43,349 nt of DNA, taken from positions 1 to 43,349 of the forward strand of contig CALGNZ010000142.1 of assembly GCA_937957915.1 (NCBI GenBank). Reading direction: 5' to 3'. The translations under genes were made by a program, and so were the position numbers. Every line of letters starts with the position of its first letter. Positions within the stretch are counted from its first letter, which is position 1. A model generated the notes under the pieces. The model saw only the letters and a program-made list of their open reading frames with translations, made no database searches and was not told the DNA's origin. This DNA comes from an uncultured Granulosicoccaceae bacterium (lineage in GTDB: Bacteria > Pseudomonadota > Gammaproteobacteria > Granulosicoccales > Granulosicoccaceae). Shown here piece after piece: positions 1 to 8,372 of this stretch.

Positions 1-320
1 GGTGTTTACGTGGAAGGTAGATGGGTGAGTGTGTCGTGCTTTGATTGGTCTTGCTTACGCTGCGGGTTTCCAGGTGGCGTTGGTGTTTAGGTGGAAGCTC
101 GACGGGTTGGTGCTTTGGGTTTTGTTTGGTCTTGCTTACGCTGCGGGTTTCCAGGGGTGTCGGTGATTACGTGGAAGGTCGATGGGTTAGTGCTTCGGGC
201 TTTGATTGCTCTTGCTTACGCTGCGGATTACCGGTGGAGGAAGCGTTTACGTGGAAACCCGACGCGTTAGCGAGCCTTGCTATAATCAGCCTGGCTGTTG
301 CTGCGGGCTACCGGTGGGGG
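1..320. repeat. Degenerate tandem array, unit about 80 bp, four copies
   Basis: Four imperfect copies lie head to tail and the array runs off the left edge. The anchor word CTTGCTTACGCTGCGG starts at 50, 131 and 211, and a decayed fourth copy has CTGCGGGCTACCGG at 301, giving spacings of 81, 80 and 80 bp. Each unit also carries a GTTTACGTGGAA-like start and a TCGATGGGTTAGTGC-like centre. A period of 80 does not preserve a reading frame, so the open frame across it is taken as chance. From 320 to 461 I see no gene. Confidence 0.85.
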
Positions 321-461
321 ATTATGCGTGGCGGGGTTAAATTGCTCTGATGCAGTCTGACAAGGCGTTATCCGGGCCTGGACTTGTGTTGTGCCGGCTA
401 CGTACGCGAACCATTCGCTGTCAGCGGAAAACAGCGTCGGTGGCACGGCGCTTGACATCAG

Positions 462-1730
462 CTATGTGACGAGGTTTTGTACGTTAAACCGGTCTTGTTG
501 CCATTCTTCCGTTTGCAGTATCTCTCGTAGGTGATTGGCAGCATTCCAGATGTCTGTGTATCGCAGATAGAGCGGGGCGATACCAAACCGCATTACGTTT
601 GGCTGGCGGAAATCTCCGATCACGCGGCGCGCTATCATTGCCTGCATAACGGGATAGCCGTGCTCATGGGTTAACGACACTTGTCCATTGCGCCTGTTTA
701 CGTCTCTCGGGCTATAGAACCCGACTCCATACGGACCACACCATTCCTCCACCAGATCGGCAAACATTGCCGAGAGCTTTTTGCCCTTGTTGTAGAGTTT
801 ATTGATATCAATGTCTTCGTAGACGTCAAGCCCGGCGCCAACCGCAATCTGCGACAGCGCGGGTTGCGAGCCTGTCAGCAGGGCCCTTGCACCTTCCGCC
901 CGCCGGTAGCTCTGTTCAAACTTAAAAGGGGCGGCATGTCCGTGCCAGCCAGTCAGTGGCTGAGTAAATTTGCCATGATGACGGCGGGCTGCATAGGCGA
1001 ATGCCGGTGCGCCCGGGCCGCCGTTCAGGTATTTGTACGTGCAGCCAATTGCGAAGTCTACGTTTTCATCGTGAAAATCTACCGGAATGGCACCGGCCGA
1101 GTGACAGACGTCTGAAATAACCAGTGCACCTGCGGCGTGCGCTTTCGCTGTCAGTCCTTTTATGTCTCGTATTTCGCCAGAGCGATAATCAACCTGGTTT
1201 AAAAGCACTACGGCGGTGTCACTGTTAAAGAGATCTTCGATATTGTCTGCGTCGCGGCCTTCGAGCTTTACCTGCATGTTCCGGAGCAGCGAGGTGACGC
1301 CTTCGATCATATACAGGTCAGTCGGAAAGGAAGAGGTTTCGCAGACGATGGTGTTACGCCCTGGCTGCATGGATATCGCTGCATGTAGCGTTTTGTAGAT
1401 ATTCAGCCCGGTCGCGTCGGTAACTACGACTTCGCCTTTGTCTGCGCCAAGCAGTTTGGCAACACGATCTCCGAGAATATCAGTCATCATAAACCAGCCA
1501 GCGGTGTTTTGACTGGTGATGAGGCCCTTTGCCCAATCGTGCTTCATGGTCTTCTCCATGTCGGAGAAAGCTTTTTTAGGCATCGGACCCAGTGAATTGC
1601 CACACATATAGATTACGCCGTCTTCGAGCTCAAACTCCTGGCGCTTGTGGCTAAATTCGTCGTTTGCGTCCATTGCGATGGCGTCTTCACGTGAGACTGT
1701 ATTGGGCAAAGCAACTCTCCTGTCAGGCAC
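462..1730 (-). CDS. kynU: Kynureninase
   Basis: PLP-dependent hydrolase that cleaves L-kynurenine (or 3-hydroxykynurenine) to anthranilate (or 3-hydroxyanthranilate) plus alanine, in the cytosol. The 422-residue length fits bacterial KynU (about 416). Visible signatures are YMCGNSLGPMP (41-51), LNQVDYRSGEIRD (177-189), DVCHSAGA (207-214) and the PLP-lysine segment TYKYLNGGPG with Lys233. The listed start is GTG. A TTG seven codons in (first base 1709) has a better AGGAG ribosome site seven bases upstream and may be the true start. The gene is divergent from the monooxygenase-kynA-haaO run. Identity is secure, the start is not. Confidence 0.95.
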   Translation of the reverse strand: MPDRRVALPNTVSREDAIAMDANDEFSHKRQEFELEDGVIYMCGNSLGPMPKKAFSDMEKTMKHDWAKGLITSQNTAGWFMMTDILGDRVAKLLGADKGEVVVTDATGLNIYKTLHAAISMQPGRNTIVCETSSFPTDLYMIEGVTSLLRNMQVKLEGRDADNIEDLFNSDTAVVLLNQVDYRSGEIRDIKGLTAKAHAAGALVISDVCHSAGAIPVDFHDENVDFAIGCTYKYLNGGPGAPAFAYAARRHHGKFTQPLTGWHGHAAPFKFEQSYRRAEGARALLTGSQPALSQIAVGAGLDVYEDIDINKLYNKGKKLSAMFADLVEEWCGPYGVGFYSPRDVNRRNGQVSLTHEHGYPVMQAMIARRVIGDFRQPNVMRFGIAPLYLRYTDIWNAANHLREILQTEEWQQDRFNVQNLVT

Positions 1731-1751
1731 GGTGAGACCTGTTAGTGAAAT

Positions 1752-1841
1752 AGCAGCACCGGTTACGCAATTTCAGCAGCACTGGTTACGCAATTTCAGC
1801 AGCACCGGTTACGCAATTTCAGCAGTACGGGCGCAAGTTTC
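1752..1841. repeat. 23-bp tandem repeat in the kynU/monooxygenase divergent promoter region
   Basis: Three near-identical units at 1752-1774, 1775-1797 and 1798-1820, differing at one base, plus a decayed fourth at 1821-1841. Each unit carries ACCGGTTACGCAATTTC. The array sits just upstream of kynU inside the 286-bp divergent spacer. A 23-bp period is about two helical turns, so equivalent bases would face the same side of the DNA. It could be an array of binding sites or simple slippage; the sequence cannot tell. Confidence 0.85.
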
Positions 1842-1866
1842 TGTACAAACACATACAATAAACAAT

Positions 1867-1878
1867 ATCGTATACAAT
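1867..1878. promoter_or_regulatory. Candidate GntR/FadR-type operator
   Basis: The word ATCGTATACAAT is a near-palindrome centred on GTATAC and resembles TNGT-(spacer)-ACNA sites bound by FadR-subfamily GntR regulators. It lies in an AT-rich stretch between kynU and the monooxygenase gene, where a shared operator is expected. No GntR gene is in the window, so the regulator would be elsewhere. Confidence 0.35.
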
Positions 1879-2016
1879 TTGTGGAAATGTTGAGAAGTCC
1901 TGGTCAAACTGTGCCGCGTTTTTTGTAGTGTTAGCGGAAGCCGGTATTGACAAGTCGTGGTCCTCTTATACGCTGTGTTGAAGCTGCACCCATCCATCGC
2001 GAGGTCAGAATTTTAG

Positions 2017-3585
2017 ATGAGTCAAAACCCGGAAGACGTTCTCGCGGACCAAAAACGCCCTTTTACCGGCCAGGAGTACCTGCAGTCGCTGAAAGACGGT
2101 CGTGAAGTATGGATCTACGGGGAACGAGTCAGGGATGTTACGACGCATCCGGCGTTTCGAAACTCGGCGGTGTCAATCTCGAAACTCTACGATGCACTGC
2201 ACGATGAGCAAAGCAAAGCGGTGCTTACTACCGACACAGACACCGGCTCAGGCGGTTATACACATCGATTCTTCAAGTATGCACGTTCGCCTGAGGATCT
2301 GATCAGTCAGCGAGATGCGATAGCCGCATGGTCTCGGATGACTTACGGCAGTATGGGGCGCACACCTGATTACAAAGCAAGCTTCACCAACACGCTCGGC
2401 GCAAATGCCGACTTCTACGGCGACTACGCAGACAATGCCCGAGCCTGGTACAAACGGGCGCAGGAGGCCAACCCGTTTATTAACCATACGCTGGCTAACC
2501 CGCCTGTTGATCGAGATAAACCTGCTGACCATGTCAAAGACGTTTATGTCACGGTAGACAAGGAAACCGATGCAGGGATCTATGTATCCGGCGCGAAAGT
2601 AGTGGCAACCAACTCGGCACTGACACAATACAACTTTCTGGCACAGAACAAGGCGGCTGAAATCTCGGACGAGCGAATGGCGGTGATGTTTATCGCCCCG
2701 ATGAACACACCAGGTGTCAAATTGATCTGCCGTCCTTCGTATGAGCTTGCTGCGGCCGCTACGGGCTCGCCCTTTGATTACCCGCTGTCGAGTCGCTTCG
2801 ACGAAAACGATGCCATTTTTATATTCGACAATGCGTTTATTCCATGGGAAAACGTCTTTGTGTATCGCGATATTGAAATGCTCGGCAGGTTCTATTCCGA
2901 ATCAGGTTTCCTGAACGGTTTTACCTTTCACAGTTGCACACGGCTGGCAGTCAAGCTCGACTTTATCGTGGGTTTGCTGCAAAAGGCGCTGCGTGCGTCG
3001 GGCTCAGACGGTTTTCGTGGCGTACAGGTAAACCTTGGCGAGGTCATTGGCTGGCGCAACCTGTTCTGGGCACTGACCGATGCGATGTCCGCGGCACCGG
3101 AAAAGTGGGTGGGGGATGCCTGGCTGCCCAATATTAACGCCTGTACGTCGTATCGCATATTCTCCACAGAAGCGTATCCGGCGGTGCGTGCAATCATTCA
3201 AAAAATTGTCGCCTCGGGTTTGATTTACCTGCCATCAAGCGTGCGTGACTTTAACAACCCCGAGGTTGACGCCTATCTGGCGCGGTACTCTCGTGGATCC
3301 AACGGTATGGAATACAAGGAGCGTATTAAGATCATGAAAGCGTTGTGGGATGCTATCGGCACGGAGTTTGGCGGTCGGCATGAATTGTACGAGCGCAACT
3401 ATGCCGGTAGCCATGAGTTGATTCGTATGCATGCCCTGTTTCATGCGAAAGGTTCCGGCGCCCTGGATGCGATGGAAGCACTGGCTGACCAGTGTCTGAA
3501 TGACTATGACGAAAACGGCTGGAAAGACCCCGCGTATTACAACAATGATGATATTTCAGTGCTCGATCAGTTAAAAGGCTGCTGA
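2017..3585 (+). CDS. HpaB-family FADH2-dependent monooxygenase, candidate anthranilate 3-hydroxylase
   Basis: Member of the 4-hydroxyphenylacetate 3-monooxygenase oxygenase-component family, 522 residues against about 520 for E. coli HpaB. These enzymes ortho-hydroxylate aromatics using reduced FAD supplied by a separate reductase. Family features seen: TGQEYLQSLKDGREVWIYGE near the N-terminus, GRTPDY (114-119), NHTLANPPVDR (156-166), and a late FNNPEVDAYLARY segment. It lies between kynU and kynA with haaO downstream. Because kynurenine 3-monooxygenase is missing, I infer that it hydroxylates anthranilate to 3-hydroxyanthranilate; enzymes of this type are known (EC 1.14.14.8, Geobacillus). 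Kynurenine is an alternative substrate. No HpaC-type flavin reductase is in the window. GAGG at 2001 is rather far from the ATG. Confidence 0.85.
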   Translation: MSQNPEDVLADQKRPFTGQEYLQSLKDGREVWIYGERVRDVTTHPAFRNSAVSISKLYDALHDEQSKAVLTTDTDTGSGGYTHRFFKYARSPEDLISQRDAIAAWSRMTYGSMGRTPDYKASFTNTLGANADFYGDYADNARAWYKRAQEANPFINHTLANPPVDRDKPADHVKDVYVTVDKETDAGIYVSGAKVVATNSALTQYNFLAQNKAAEISDERMAVMFIAPMNTPGVKLICRPSYELAAAATGSPFDYPLSSRFDENDAIFIFDNAFIPWENVFVYRDIEMLGRFYSESGFLNGFTFHSCTRLAVKLDFIVGLLQKALRASGSDGFRGVQVNLGEVIGWRNLFWALTDAMSAAPEKWVGDAWLPNINACTSYRIFSTEAYPAVRAIIQKIVASGLIYLPSSVRDFNNPEVDAYLARYSRGSNGMEYKERIKIMKALWDAIGTEFGGRHELYERNYAGSHELIRMHALFHAKGSGALDAMEALADQCLNDYDENGWKDPAYYNNDDISVLDQLKGC

Positions 3586-3637
3586 TGGCAGCTGCGTGAT
3601 TTGCTACTTCATAACACCGAGGTATGGGTAAACCCGG

Positions 3638-4576
3638 ATGCCTGATATAAAGCCGATAATACCGAACGTAGTTGAACCTGAAGGCGTGGTCTGTTCCATA
3701 GAGCCCAGGCCAATGGATAAAGGCAGTGACGAGAAACGAGCAAAGGCGGTTGAAGAGACTGACGGCGAACCACTGGTGGACTACCAGGGGCGCTCCAATC
3801 CGTATATCGATTATCAGTCAGTTGATTTGCTTCATTCGTTGCAGCACTTACGCAGTGACGGCTATGACGAAATGTGCTTTTACATTATGGGGCAAACAAA
3901 AGAACTGCTGTTCCGGGGTTTGCATATGGAACTGGTCAATGCCCGTGATCAAATCACAAAAGATGATGTGCCTAATGCGCTGGAAATTTTAACCCGCTGC
4001 AAAGCCTATGTTGATCATATTACCGATACCTGGAGTGTACTGGGTACCATTACTTCAAGTGGATTCAATCAGTTTCGCGATCACCTGTCTACCGCATCTG
4101 GTCAATTGTCTTACATGTATCGACATGTTGAGTTTGTTCTCGGCAATAAGGATGAACGATTGGCCGCAGCGCATCGCAATGTTCCCCACGTCTGGCCGGC
4201 TTTGAAAGAGAGTTTTGAATCTCCCGGCCTGTACGATGAAGTGCTTCGTTATCTGCAGCGCCAGGGTTACCAAATAGATTCGTCGGTACTCGATCGCGAC
4301 TGGACACAGGGCTATACATCGTCCGAATCTGTGAAAGATGCATGGTTAAAGGTTTATGGGTTACCATCATCTGACAATCTGGATTATCAGCTGGCAGAGA
4401 AGCTGATATCACTGGATGAAGCTATTTCGGTTTATCGCTGGCGGCACTTTGTTACTGTGCACAAGATTATTGGCTTTAAGCCTGGTACCGGAGGGTCGGC
4501 GGGCGTTGGCTGGCTTGAGAATGTGACCAAACATCGCTTTTTTCCCGAGCTGTGGGAGATCCGGGATAATCTATAG
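3638..4576 (+). CDS. kynA: Tryptophan 2,3-dioxygenase, variant distal pocket
   Basis: Heme dioxygenase opening the indole ring of L-tryptophan to N-formylkynurenine. It has 312 residues including a 45-residue non-conserved N-terminal extension. Seen: the proximal heme histidine in RWRH (His270), the signature GTGGSAGVGWL (283-293), the carboxylate-binding arginine of SGQLSYMYR (Arg162), and the terminal FFPELWEIR. The distal-pocket histidine of the usual HQTxELW motif is replaced by glycine (MGQTKELLF, Gly85), with Leu at the Trp position. It begins 52 bp after the monooxygenase and is probably co-transcribed with it. Family assignment is firm; the substitutions make the exact substrate slightly less certain. 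The start has no strong ribosome site. Confidence 0.92.
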   Translation: MPDIKPIIPNVVEPEGVVCSIEPRPMDKGSDEKRAKAVEETDGEPLVDYQGRSNPYIDYQSVDLLHSLQHLRSDGYDEMCFYIMGQTKELLFRGLHMELVNARDQITKDDVPNALEILTRCKAYVDHITDTWSVLGTITSSGFNQFRDHLSTASGQLSYMYRHVEFVLGNKDERLAAAHRNVPHVWPALKESFESPGLYDEVLRYLQRQGYQIDSSVLDRDWTQGYTSSESVKDAWLKVYGLPSSDNLDYQLAEKLISLDEAISVYRWRHFVTVHKIIGFKPGTGGSAGVGWLENVTKHRFFPELWEIRDNL

Positions 4577-4704
4577 CTCTCATGTTTTCTAGCGGGTGTT
4601 ATTGTTAGACTAGGGGTTCGAATGTTTATAGCCTGAGTTGTGATAGTGATTTACAGGCAATCTGCCCGTCAGCGGGCTCTGGGCAATTATCTGCCGGAAC
4701 AAGA

Positions 4705-4832
4705 TTTATCTGAAGTACAGTTAACCAAAAGAGCTGTCAACCAGAAGAGCAGTAAATCAGAAGAGCAGTAAATCAGAAGAGCAAGAAATCAGAAGAGCAG
4801 GAAATCAGAAGTACGGGTTATCAGTATACGCT
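4705..4832. repeat. 16-bp tandem repeat between kynA and haaO
   Basis: Eight consecutive 16-bp units start at 4705, with the best-conserved ones at 4737-4816 (AATCAGAAGAGCAG core) and decayed ones at both ends. The array fills the centre of the 334-bp kynA-haaO gap and ends about 80 bp before haaO. It contains frequent stop codons and is not coding. The rest of the gap (4577-4704 and 4833-4897) shows nothing I can name. Confidence 0.85.
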
Positions 4833-4910
4833 TATCAACACACAGCTACACAACCCTGCTGCGAGGCGCGACACTTAAACACTGCACAAAAAAACACAGG
4901 AACTAACGAT

Positions 4911-5462
4911 ATGGGGCATTCTTTTCAGTCACCTTTCAACTTTACAGCGTGGATTAAAGACAATCAGCACTTGTTAAAACCACCGGTTTCCAATAAGCAG
5001 TTGTTTGAAACTGGCAATGGTATGGTGGTGATGATTGTCGGCGGGCCGAATCAACGCGTTGATTTCCACGACGATCCGGTAGAGGAGTTTTTCTATCAGA
5101 TTAAAGGCGATATGGTGTTGAAGATAGCTGATCGAGGAAAAATTGAGGATATTGTCATTCGTGAGGGCGATGTGTTTCTGCTGCCACCGCACGTGCGACA
5201 TTCTCCGCAGCGCCCGGTAGAGGGCTCGGTCGGTCTTGTGGTCGAAGGTACCCGTCAACCCACAGACGCTGATGGCTTTGAATGGTTTTGTTTTGATTGC
5301 GGTGACAGGGTGCATCGGGTTGAGGTTGTGATAAAGGATATTGTGAAGGATCTTCCCCCCTTGTTTACTGCATTTTATGACTCGACTGAAAACCGAACCT
5401 GCAGCGCTTGCGGTTCTATACATCCAGGTAAGGAACCGCCGGCCAACTGGGCGACAGTCTAA
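4911..5462 (+). CDS. haaO: 3-hydroxyanthranilate 3,4-dioxygenase
   Basis: Cupin Fe(II) ring-cleaving dioxygenase converting 3-hydroxyanthranilate to 2-amino-3-carboxymuconate semialdehyde, which cyclises to quinolinate or enters catabolism. The 183 residues match the bacterial family. The metal triad is visible: His53 and Glu59 in RVDFHDDPVEEFFYQ, and His97 in HVRHSPQRP. Arg49 and Arg101 match the substrate-binding arginines. The C-terminal rubredoxin-like iron site of bacterial enzymes is intact: CFDC (127-130) and CSAC (164-167). AGGAA eight bases before the ATG supports the start. Together with kynU and kynA it makes 3-hydroxyanthranilate the evident intermediate of this block. Later enzymes of either route are not in the window. 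Confidence 0.96.
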   Translation: MGHSFQSPFNFTAWIKDNQHLLKPPVSNKQLFETGNGMVVMIVGGPNQRVDFHDDPVEEFFYQIKGDMVLKIADRGKIEDIVIREGDVFLLPPHVRHSPQRPVEGSVGLVVEGTRQPTDADGFEWFCFDCGDRVHRVEVVIKDIVKDLPPLFTAFYDSTENRTCSACGSIHPGKEPPANWATV

Positions 5463-5877
5463 AGAGTGCTTAGCCCGCATTATTGAAGAGGATTCGCCAT
5501 TCTGCGGAAGATAGTGCAAAACAGGTCGTTTGATCGAACGAGAAACGTGGCCCGCCACGTGCCGAGCTTGATCATGCGAGATGTGCAGCAATATTTCGTC
5601 TGATGGCATATGGACACACTGTTGTTTTGAAAAAGACACCTGAATCAGTGTTTGGAGCTTTGTACACAGGCATTTCGCTCATTATCACCTGTCGCCTTGT
5701 GAATAAAGCGGGTTAGTCCAGGCTGATCATTGTGGTGGGTTCACCAGGCTGGATGAGCGCGAGGGCAGGGCAGTTGTCAGTGTATGAAAATTGCTCCGCG
5801 TTCGGTATGATGCGGAGGCTGTTTCCAGTGTCCCGCCAGATCATAAAAGACTGGCCAAAATTCGAGTAGAACAATCG
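5463..5877. other. Intergenic gap with no recognised feature
   Basis: No convincing gene, tandem repeat or terminator was found between haaO and the substrate-binding protein. Open frames here are antisense tails of haaO or N-terminal over-extensions of the next gene. Confidence 0.5.
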
Positions 5878-7122
5878 ATGATTAAGCGGTGGTTAACTAC
5901 ACTCTGCGTTGCACTTTGTTGTGCGTTCCCGGTAGTAGTTGTGGCGCAGGTTCCTGCAGATATACGTGTTGGCAGTATCCACGATACATCCGGTATATTC
6001 GGGCACTACGGGCGTTCGATGGATAAAGCAGTAACGCTTGCGATTGAAGAAATAAATGCCTCCGGTGGCTTGCTTGACAGGCAATTGCAAAAAGTCGCCT
6101 TTGATACGCGATCAGATGCTGATCTGTACGTCGAGTACACCGACAAGTTAATCGCTGAAGAAGTCGATGTGGTGCACGGTGCCATATTGTCTTCAGACCG
6201 TGAAGCGATCAGGCAAGCACTCAGAGAAGCAGAGATTCCCTATTTTTATAATACGCAATACGAAGGCGGTGTGTGCGATCGCAATGCATTCTTAACCGGC
6301 GTTACACCCGCTCAGCAGGCTCAGGTGTTGTTGCCGGAAGTGATTGAGCGCTGGGGAAAGAAAATAGCCATTGTTGCGGCGGACTATAACTATGGTCAGA
6401 TTAACGCGCGCTGGATACAGTTTTTTGCGGAAAGAAATGGCGCTGAAGTTGTCGATACGCAGTACTTTGATCTCACCACTACTGATTTTACTGGTGCGAT
6501 AAAGCAGATTGAGGAAGTTGAACCTGATTTTGTGGTCTCTGTGCTGGTAGGTGGTGCCCACCTGTCTTTCTATCGCCAATGGGCAACCAGTGGCCTGAAG
6601 GATAAGATTCCTATCGCATCGACCACGATGGGGGCGGGCAATGAGCAGTTTGCACTGACAAGCGATGAGGTCGAAGGAATGATGATGGTGTACAGCTATT
6701 CAAAACAGCTGGCCACGCCCGAGAACAGATCATTTCTGCGGCGCTGGACACAGCGTTTCGGGGCCACCGACGATATTCATGAACTGGCCGTCGCCACCTA
6801 TCAGGCGGTTCATGTATGGGCTGAAGGCGTGCGCCGCGCGAATTCTCTGGAAAGAGAAAAGGTGATAGACAGTCTTGAAAGCGGGTTGACGATAGGCGCA
6901 CCGACTGGTGAGTTGTCAATTGATCCATTGACGCATCATGCCATCACTTCAGTTCATCTGGTGGAAGTTCGTGACCAGAAAATGGAGGTAATAGAAAGCT
7001 TTCCTGCAATGCAGCCTCTCGATACGCAAATCGTCTGCAATCTGAACAAAATACCTGATGACAACGAACAGTATGCAATCAGTGTGGAGTTATACGATGT
7101 GATGTTTCCCTCTGGACAGTAA
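5878..7122 (+). CDS. UrtA/AmiC-like periplasmic substrate-binding protein
   Basis: Type I periplasmic binding protein of the urea/short-chain-amide branch (Peripla_BP_5), 414 residues from this start. A signal peptide spans about residues 1-23 (hydrophobic, ending VVVAQ). The mature protein opens with DIRVGSIHDTSGIFGHYG and EEINASGGLLDRQLQ, typical of the family; WGKKIAIVAADYNYGQ marks the middle of the first lobe. An in-frame ATG at 5791 would put 29 non-signal residues ahead of the signal peptide, so I chose the internal ATG. No permease or ATPase genes are adjacent, so it is either an orphan ABC component or a ligand sensor. The ligand cannot be read from sequence; the neighbourhood allows an amide or kynurenine-related compound. 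Confidence 0.85.
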   Translation: MIKRWLTTLCVALCCAFPVVVVAQVPADIRVGSIHDTSGIFGHYGRSMDKAVTLAIEEINASGGLLDRQLQKVAFDTRSDADLYVEYTDKLIAEEVDVVHGAILSSDREAIRQALREAEIPYFYNTQYEGGVCDRNAFLTGVTPAQQAQVLLPEVIERWGKKIAIVAADYNYGQINARWIQFFAERNGAEVVDTQYFDLTTTDFTGAIKQIEEVEPDFVVSVLVGGAHLSFYRQWATSGLKDKIPIASTTMGAGNEQFALTSDEVEGMMMVYSYSKQLATPENRSFLRRWTQRFGATDDIHELAVATYQAVHVWAEGVRRANSLEREKVIDSLESGLTIGAPTGELSIDPLTHHAITSVHLVEVRDQKMEVIESFPAMQPLDTQIVCNLNKIPDDNEQYAISVELYDVMFPSGQ

Positions 7123-7287
7123 CGGGCTTTCGTAAATCGACTTAATGCTCGCCGTGCGTTCGATACAACCTTTGCAGTTGAAATACACCTGGCTATTGGA
7201 CCCTGAGGCTGCAATGGGTCTGATCGATTCGGTTGCAAGGGTTTCAGACCTGGTTCTGCAGCACAAACCAAATAGATAAAAAGTGTT

Positions 7288-8328
7288 ATGACTCTCACAG
7301 CAGCGTATTACACCGGTAAAAAACAGTTCGCGATAGAAACGCTTGCAGCGCAGTCGCCTCTTGCCGGTGAGGTGCAGATTGATGTGGCCTTTTGCGGGAT
7401 CTGCGGTACCGATCTACATGTGTACCTCGGGCACATGGAACAACGCATTGGCAATCACCGGGTTATCGGCCACGAGATGTCTGGCACCATCCGCTCTATT
7501 GGTTCGGCTGTCAGCGGTTTCAGTGTGGGCGACCCGGTTGTTGTGCGTCCGCTGCATGCCTGTGGGGATTGTTCATCGTGCAAACGTGGTTACCAGCATA
7601 TTTGTCAGAACCTCGTTTTCCTGGGGCTCGATAGCGACGGTGCGTTTCAACAGCAGTGGTGCGTGCCCGCTCATACTGTTCATAAGCTTCCCGAAGATCT
7701 GTCAATGCAGCATGCTGCACTGGTGGAGCCAATGGCGGTTGCGGTGCATAGCGTTCGTCGCGGCGGGGTAGAAGGAGAGGAGGATGTGCTTGTTATCGGC
7801 GGCGGTCCGATCGGCATGTTAATCGCGCTGGTGGCGAAACATGCAGGCGCCAATGTAACCGTTTCCGAGATAAACACGCATCGCCTTGCGATGGCGGAGT
7901 TGATGGGGTTGTCGACTATCAATCCTTCAGAGCAGGATGCCCCAACAGCGCTGATGGATGCAACGGGTGGCAAGGGGTTCGATGTGGTGTTTGAAGTTTC
8001 TGGTACGCAACCGGGTGTGGACCTGATGACAGCAGTTACAGCCACTCGTGGCCGAATTGTTATGGTTGCCATACATGCAAGTCTGGCCTCAGTCGATCTG
8101 TTTCAATTCTTCTGGAAAGAAATCGAAATGATTGGCGCCAGAGTCTATGAACTGGAAGATTATGAAGAGGCGATCCGCCTGGTGGCCGATGGTGCTATTG
8201 ACTCAAAGCGGCTGATAACCGGTATCAAGCCCCTTACCGAGATTCAATCTGCGTTTGAAGAACTTGCCGGTAACCCGAAAGCGATGAAAACGCTGATTGA
8301 TTGCAGTGGAGCGACTGCCATTCAATAG
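7288..8328 (+). CDS. Zinc-dependent medium-chain alcohol dehydrogenase
   Basis: MDR-superfamily NAD(P)-dependent alcohol or polyol dehydrogenase, 346 residues. Seen: catalytic-zinc residues in CGICGTD and GHE (GHEMSG), the structural-zinc lobe with four cysteines in CGDCSSCKRGYQHIC, and the Rossmann motif VIGGGPIGMLIAL followed by an acidic residue at the end of the second strand (VSEIN), which favours NAD. It resembles threonine/sorbitol/butanediol dehydrogenases. The substrate is unknown. It follows the binding protein by 165 bp in the same direction; co-transcription is possible but not shown. Confidence 0.88.
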   Translation: MTLTAAYYTGKKQFAIETLAAQSPLAGEVQIDVAFCGICGTDLHVYLGHMEQRIGNHRVIGHEMSGTIRSIGSAVSGFSVGDPVVVRPLHACGDCSSCKRGYQHICQNLVFLGLDSDGAFQQQWCVPAHTVHKLPEDLSMQHAALVEPMAVAVHSVRRGGVEGEEDVLVIGGGPIGMLIALVAKHAGANVTVSEINTHRLAMAELMGLSTINPSEQDAPTALMDATGGKGFDVVFEVSGTQPGVDLMTAVTATRGRIVMVAIHASLASVDLFQFFWKEIEMIGARVYELEDYEEAIRLVADGAIDSKRLITGIKPLTEIQSAFEELAGNPKAMKTLIDCSGATAIQ

Positions 8329-8351
8329 TGATTGTACGGTCACGACGATAA

Positions 8352-8372
8352 CCGCATGGTGCGGCTTTTCCT
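8352..8372 (+). terminator. Probable Rho-independent terminator after the alcohol dehydrogenase
   Basis: A perfect 5-bp GC-rich stem CCGCA/TGCGG with loop TGG is followed by CTTTTCCTG, 23 bp after the stop codon. The stem is short and the T-run imperfect, so this is moderate evidence. Confidence 0.45.

Noticed and set aside
45..350. 101-codon frame across the 80-bp array
   Set aside because: The repeat period does not preserve frame, the translation is Cys/Trp/Gly-rich without a family, and there is no ribosome site.
3624..3650. Eight-codon frame starting just before kynA, considered as a leader peptide
   Set aside because: It contains no tryptophan codons, its GAGG is only one base from the ATG, and no attenuator hairpins were seen.
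4600..4640. GGTTCGAAT, resembling a tRNA T-loop
   Set aside because: No acceptor stem, D-loop or anticodon arm can be built around it.
1752..4832. Tandem arrays considered as CRISPR
   Set aside because: Units abut with no unique spacers and no cas genes are present.
4974..5639. 221-codon frame antisense to haaO
   Set aside because: haaO has complete metal and cysteine motifs; the antisense product resembles nothing.
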